NCBI RefSeq assembly: GCF_900116425.1
Contig: NZ_FPAS01000003.1
Span: 186,001-250,000, forward strand
Source: Lishizhenia tianjinensis
GTDB taxonomy: Bacteria > Bacteroidota > Bacteroidia > Flavobacteriales_D > Crocinitomicaceae
Reading direction: 5' to 3'
Length of the DNA stretch: 64,000 nucleotides
In this document: positions 62,259 to 64,000 of the stretch, piece by piece
How the letters are laid out: every line of letters starts with the position of its first letter
Numbering within the stretch: the first letter of the stretch is position 1
Made by a program: the position numbers and the translations under genes
Notes under the pieces: generated by a model
Told to the model about the DNA's origin: nothing
The model's input: the letters and a program-made list of their open reading frames with translations, nothing else
Databases searched by the model: none

Positions 62259-63800
62259 ATGCAGACGAAAATACTTTGGGCAGACGACGAAATTGAATTG
62301 TTAAAGCCACACATCATGTTCTTGGAACAAAAGGGCTATGATGTTCAAACGGTTAACAATGGAGACGACGCCGTAGAACAATGTGAAGAACACAATTTTG
62401 ATATTGTTTTCTTGGACGAGAACATGCCGGGAATCTCTGGATTGGAAGCCTTGACACGCATCAAAGAAAGAAACCCTATGTTGCCTATAGTGATGATCAC
62501 CAAAAGTGAGGAAGAAAGCATCATGGAAGAAGCCATAGGTGGTAAAATAGCTGACTACCTCATCAAACCGGTGAATCCTAATCAAATCTTGTTGAGTTTA
62601 AAAAAGAACTTGAACCAGAGTAAATTGGTTTCGCAAAAAACCAATGCCAATTACCAGCAAGAATTTCGTCAAATCGGTATGGACTTGGGCGATAATTTGG
62701 ACAAGGATGAATGGAAAGACATCTACAAGAAATTGGTATACTGGGAATTGGAATTGGATGAGGCGGAAGACAAAAGCATGGAAGAAATTCTGCGCATGCA
62801 AAAGCAAGAAGCCAATGAACAATTTGTACGCTTTATAGAAGATAATTACTTGGAGTGGTTAAATGGAACAGAAGAAGCGCCTGACATGCTTCCAACTTTG
62901 ATTAAAAATCGAGTAGCTCCGGAAATAAAAGACACCACTTATTTATTGGTCATCGACAATTTGCGTTACGATCAATGGCAAGTATTGAAACCACTCTTTT
63001 CGAAATACTTCAGTATAAAAGAAGATGATTTGGTGTACAGTATTTTACCCACTGCCACCCACTACGCACGTAATGCCTTCTTCGCAGGTTTGCTTCCTTC
63101 TGAAATTGCTAAAAAGCACCCTGATTTATGGAAGAACGAAGAAGATGAAGGTGGAAAAAACATGCACGAGAAAGAATTGTTGGCGGCTAACTTAAAGCGT
63201 TTGGGACAAAACATCAATTTCTCTTACAATAAGATTACCAATTTAGAGGCAGGGAAAAAGTTAAACGACAATTTCCACCAGTTATCTAATAACGACTTGA
63301 ATGTAATTGTCTACAACTTCGTAGATATGCTTTCTCATGCTAGAACAGACATGGAAGTAATTCGCGAATTAGCAGATGATGAAAGTGCTTACCGTTCATT
63401 AACCCTAAGTTGGTTTGAGCATTCCCCTTTGTTTGACATCATTAAAAAGATAGCCCAGAGCAAAGCAAAGATTGTACTTACAACCGATCACGGAACCGTA
63501 AAAGTTCAAAACCCGGTAAAAATTGTTGGTGATAAAAATGTAAACACCAATTTGCGTTACAAAACAGGAAAAAACCTGAGTTACAAGGCCAAGGAGGTAT
63601 TCCAAGTGAAAGATCCACAGGAAGCTTTTTTACCCAAGAGTAATTTAAGTTCTGAATTTGTGTTTGCAAAAGGAGCAGATTTCTTTGTTTACCCCAACAA
63701 CTACAATTACTTTGTAAACTTTTATAAAAACACCTTCCAGCACGGTGGTATTAGTTTAGAAGAAATTCTAATACCCTTTGTGGTGATGGAAGCCAAATAA
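62259..63800 (+). CDS. porX: PorX, T9SS response regulator with PglZ domain
   Basis: 513 residues from the ATG at 62259; upstream codons of the open frame belong to the divergent region. The receiver domain (about 1-120) has Asp-Asp (WADDE), the phosphoacceptor in IVFLDENMPG and the KP in YLIKPVNP. A helical part is followed by a PglZ/alkaline-phosphatase-type domain: LLVIDNLRYDQW (about 228), SMLSHARTDM-like NFVDMLSHAR (about 353) and LTTDHGTVKV (about 408). PorX regulates T9SS genes; the two T9SS proteins in this window are among its possible downstream cargo. Confidence 0.95.
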   Translation: MQTKILWADDEIELLKPHIMFLEQKGYDVQTVNNGDDAVEQCEEHNFDIVFLDENMPGISGLEALTRIKERNPMLPIVMITKSEEESIMEEAIGGKIADYLIKPVNPNQILLSLKKNLNQSKLVSQKTNANYQQEFRQIGMDLGDNLDKDEWKDIYKKLVYWELELDEAEDKSMEEILRMQKQEANEQFVRFIEDNYLEWLNGTEEAPDMLPTLIKNRVAPEIKDTTYLLVIDNLRYDQWQVLKPLFSKYFSIKEDDLVYSILPTATHYARNAFFAGLLPSEIAKKHPDLWKNEEDEGGKNMHEKELLAANLKRLGQNINFSYNKITNLEAGKKLNDNFHQLSNNDLNVIVYNFVDMLSHARTDMEVIRELADDESAYRSLTLSWFEHSPLFDIIKKIAQSKAKIVLTTDHGTVKVQNPVKIVGDKNVNTNLRYKTGKNLSYKAKEVFQVKDPQEAFLPKSNLSSEFVFAKGADFFVYPNNYNYFVNFYKNTFQHGGISLEEILIPFVVMEAK

Positions 63801-63825
63801 ATTTGAAACGTTTATAGATCTCGCA

Positions 63826-64000
63826 ATGCAAATCATTGTACACAACGAAGAAGAATTAGATAAAGTGGTAGATCAGATGCTGCCACTTTTAGAAACGCAT
63901 AGCATTTTCGCCTTTGACGCGAAGATGGGAAGTGGAAAAACCACTTTTATTGCCCGACTCATAGCTGCCATTTCTGATGAGTCAGATGTTTCCTCACCAA
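63826..64000 (+). CDS. tsaE: TsaE-like tRNA t6A synthesis ATPase (5' part)
   Basis: A partial gene: 58 codons to the window edge. MQIIVHNEEELDKVVDQMLP is followed by a P-loop, DAKMGSGKTTFIARLI. TsaE is a small ATPase for the N6-threonylcarbamoyl-A37 modification of tRNAs. It starts 25 bp after porX stop. Confidence 0.85.
   Translation, partial: MQIIVHNEEELDKVVDQMLPLLETHSIFAFDAKMGSGKTTFIARLIAAISDESDVSSP

Overview
The window comes from a Bacteroidetes chromosome, most likely order Flavobacteriales. The evidence is TAnnTTTG promoter elements, two proteins with type IX secretion (T9SS) C-terminal sorting domains, the T9SS regulator PorX (receiver plus PglZ), a fused LpxC-FabZ, and AT-rich intergenic spacers. 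Family and genus cannot be settled from the sequence.

Region 1 (about 0.4-14.7 kb) is a co-directional minus-strand defense island. Read 5' to 3' on that strand it holds: a small XRE regulator with a palindromic operator; a DNA methyltransferase; a large PD-(D/E)XK nuclease-methyltransferase fusion; a second PD-(D/E)XK protein; a RAMA-domain protein; a small HhH protein; a DUF262/DUF1524/DUF4268 (GmrSD-type) protein; a DUF2779 nuclease; a WYL regulator; and a short type II CBASS operon (TM-NUDIX effector, CD-NTase, E2-like protein, extra membrane protein). An 11-bp perfect inverted repeat lies just upstream of the CBASS operon and is a good operator candidate for the WYL protein.

Region 2 (about 15.1-34.7 kb) is an integrated element of unusual content, ending in a large serine recombinase whose frame runs into the antisense of a tRNA-His gene. 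I see no relaxase, coupling protein, VirB4, terminase, portal or tail genes. Instead there are many small membrane-anchored proteins, beta-rich candidate jelly-roll capsid proteins, a transglutaminase-like cysteine protein, annexin-like repeats, a peptidoglycan-binding protein, a YkuD-like His/Cys enzyme, a 1552-residue methyltransferase/Strawberry-notch-type helicase, a RecA-like ATPase and a patatin phospholipase. The best working hypothesis is a temperate tailless, possibly membrane-containing virus. This is the strongest candidate for an undescribed system here.

Region 3 (34.7-64 kb) is ordinary chromosome. It carries a DinB-like protein, a Gfo/Idh/MocA oxidoreductase, a lipoprotein, a polyprenyl-phosphate sugar transferase, a YdcF-like protein, an MscS channel, a degenerate IS1595-type protein, an ABC-F ATPase, a frameshifted OmpA-like gene next to two paralogous T9SS proteins, a hisS-hutH-membrane protein operon, an orphan caspase/CHAT-like protein, a fatty acid hydroxylase, an RNA m5U methyltransferase, the lipid A operon lpxD-lpxC/fabZ-lpxA, an HD phosphohydrolase, porX and the start of tsaE.
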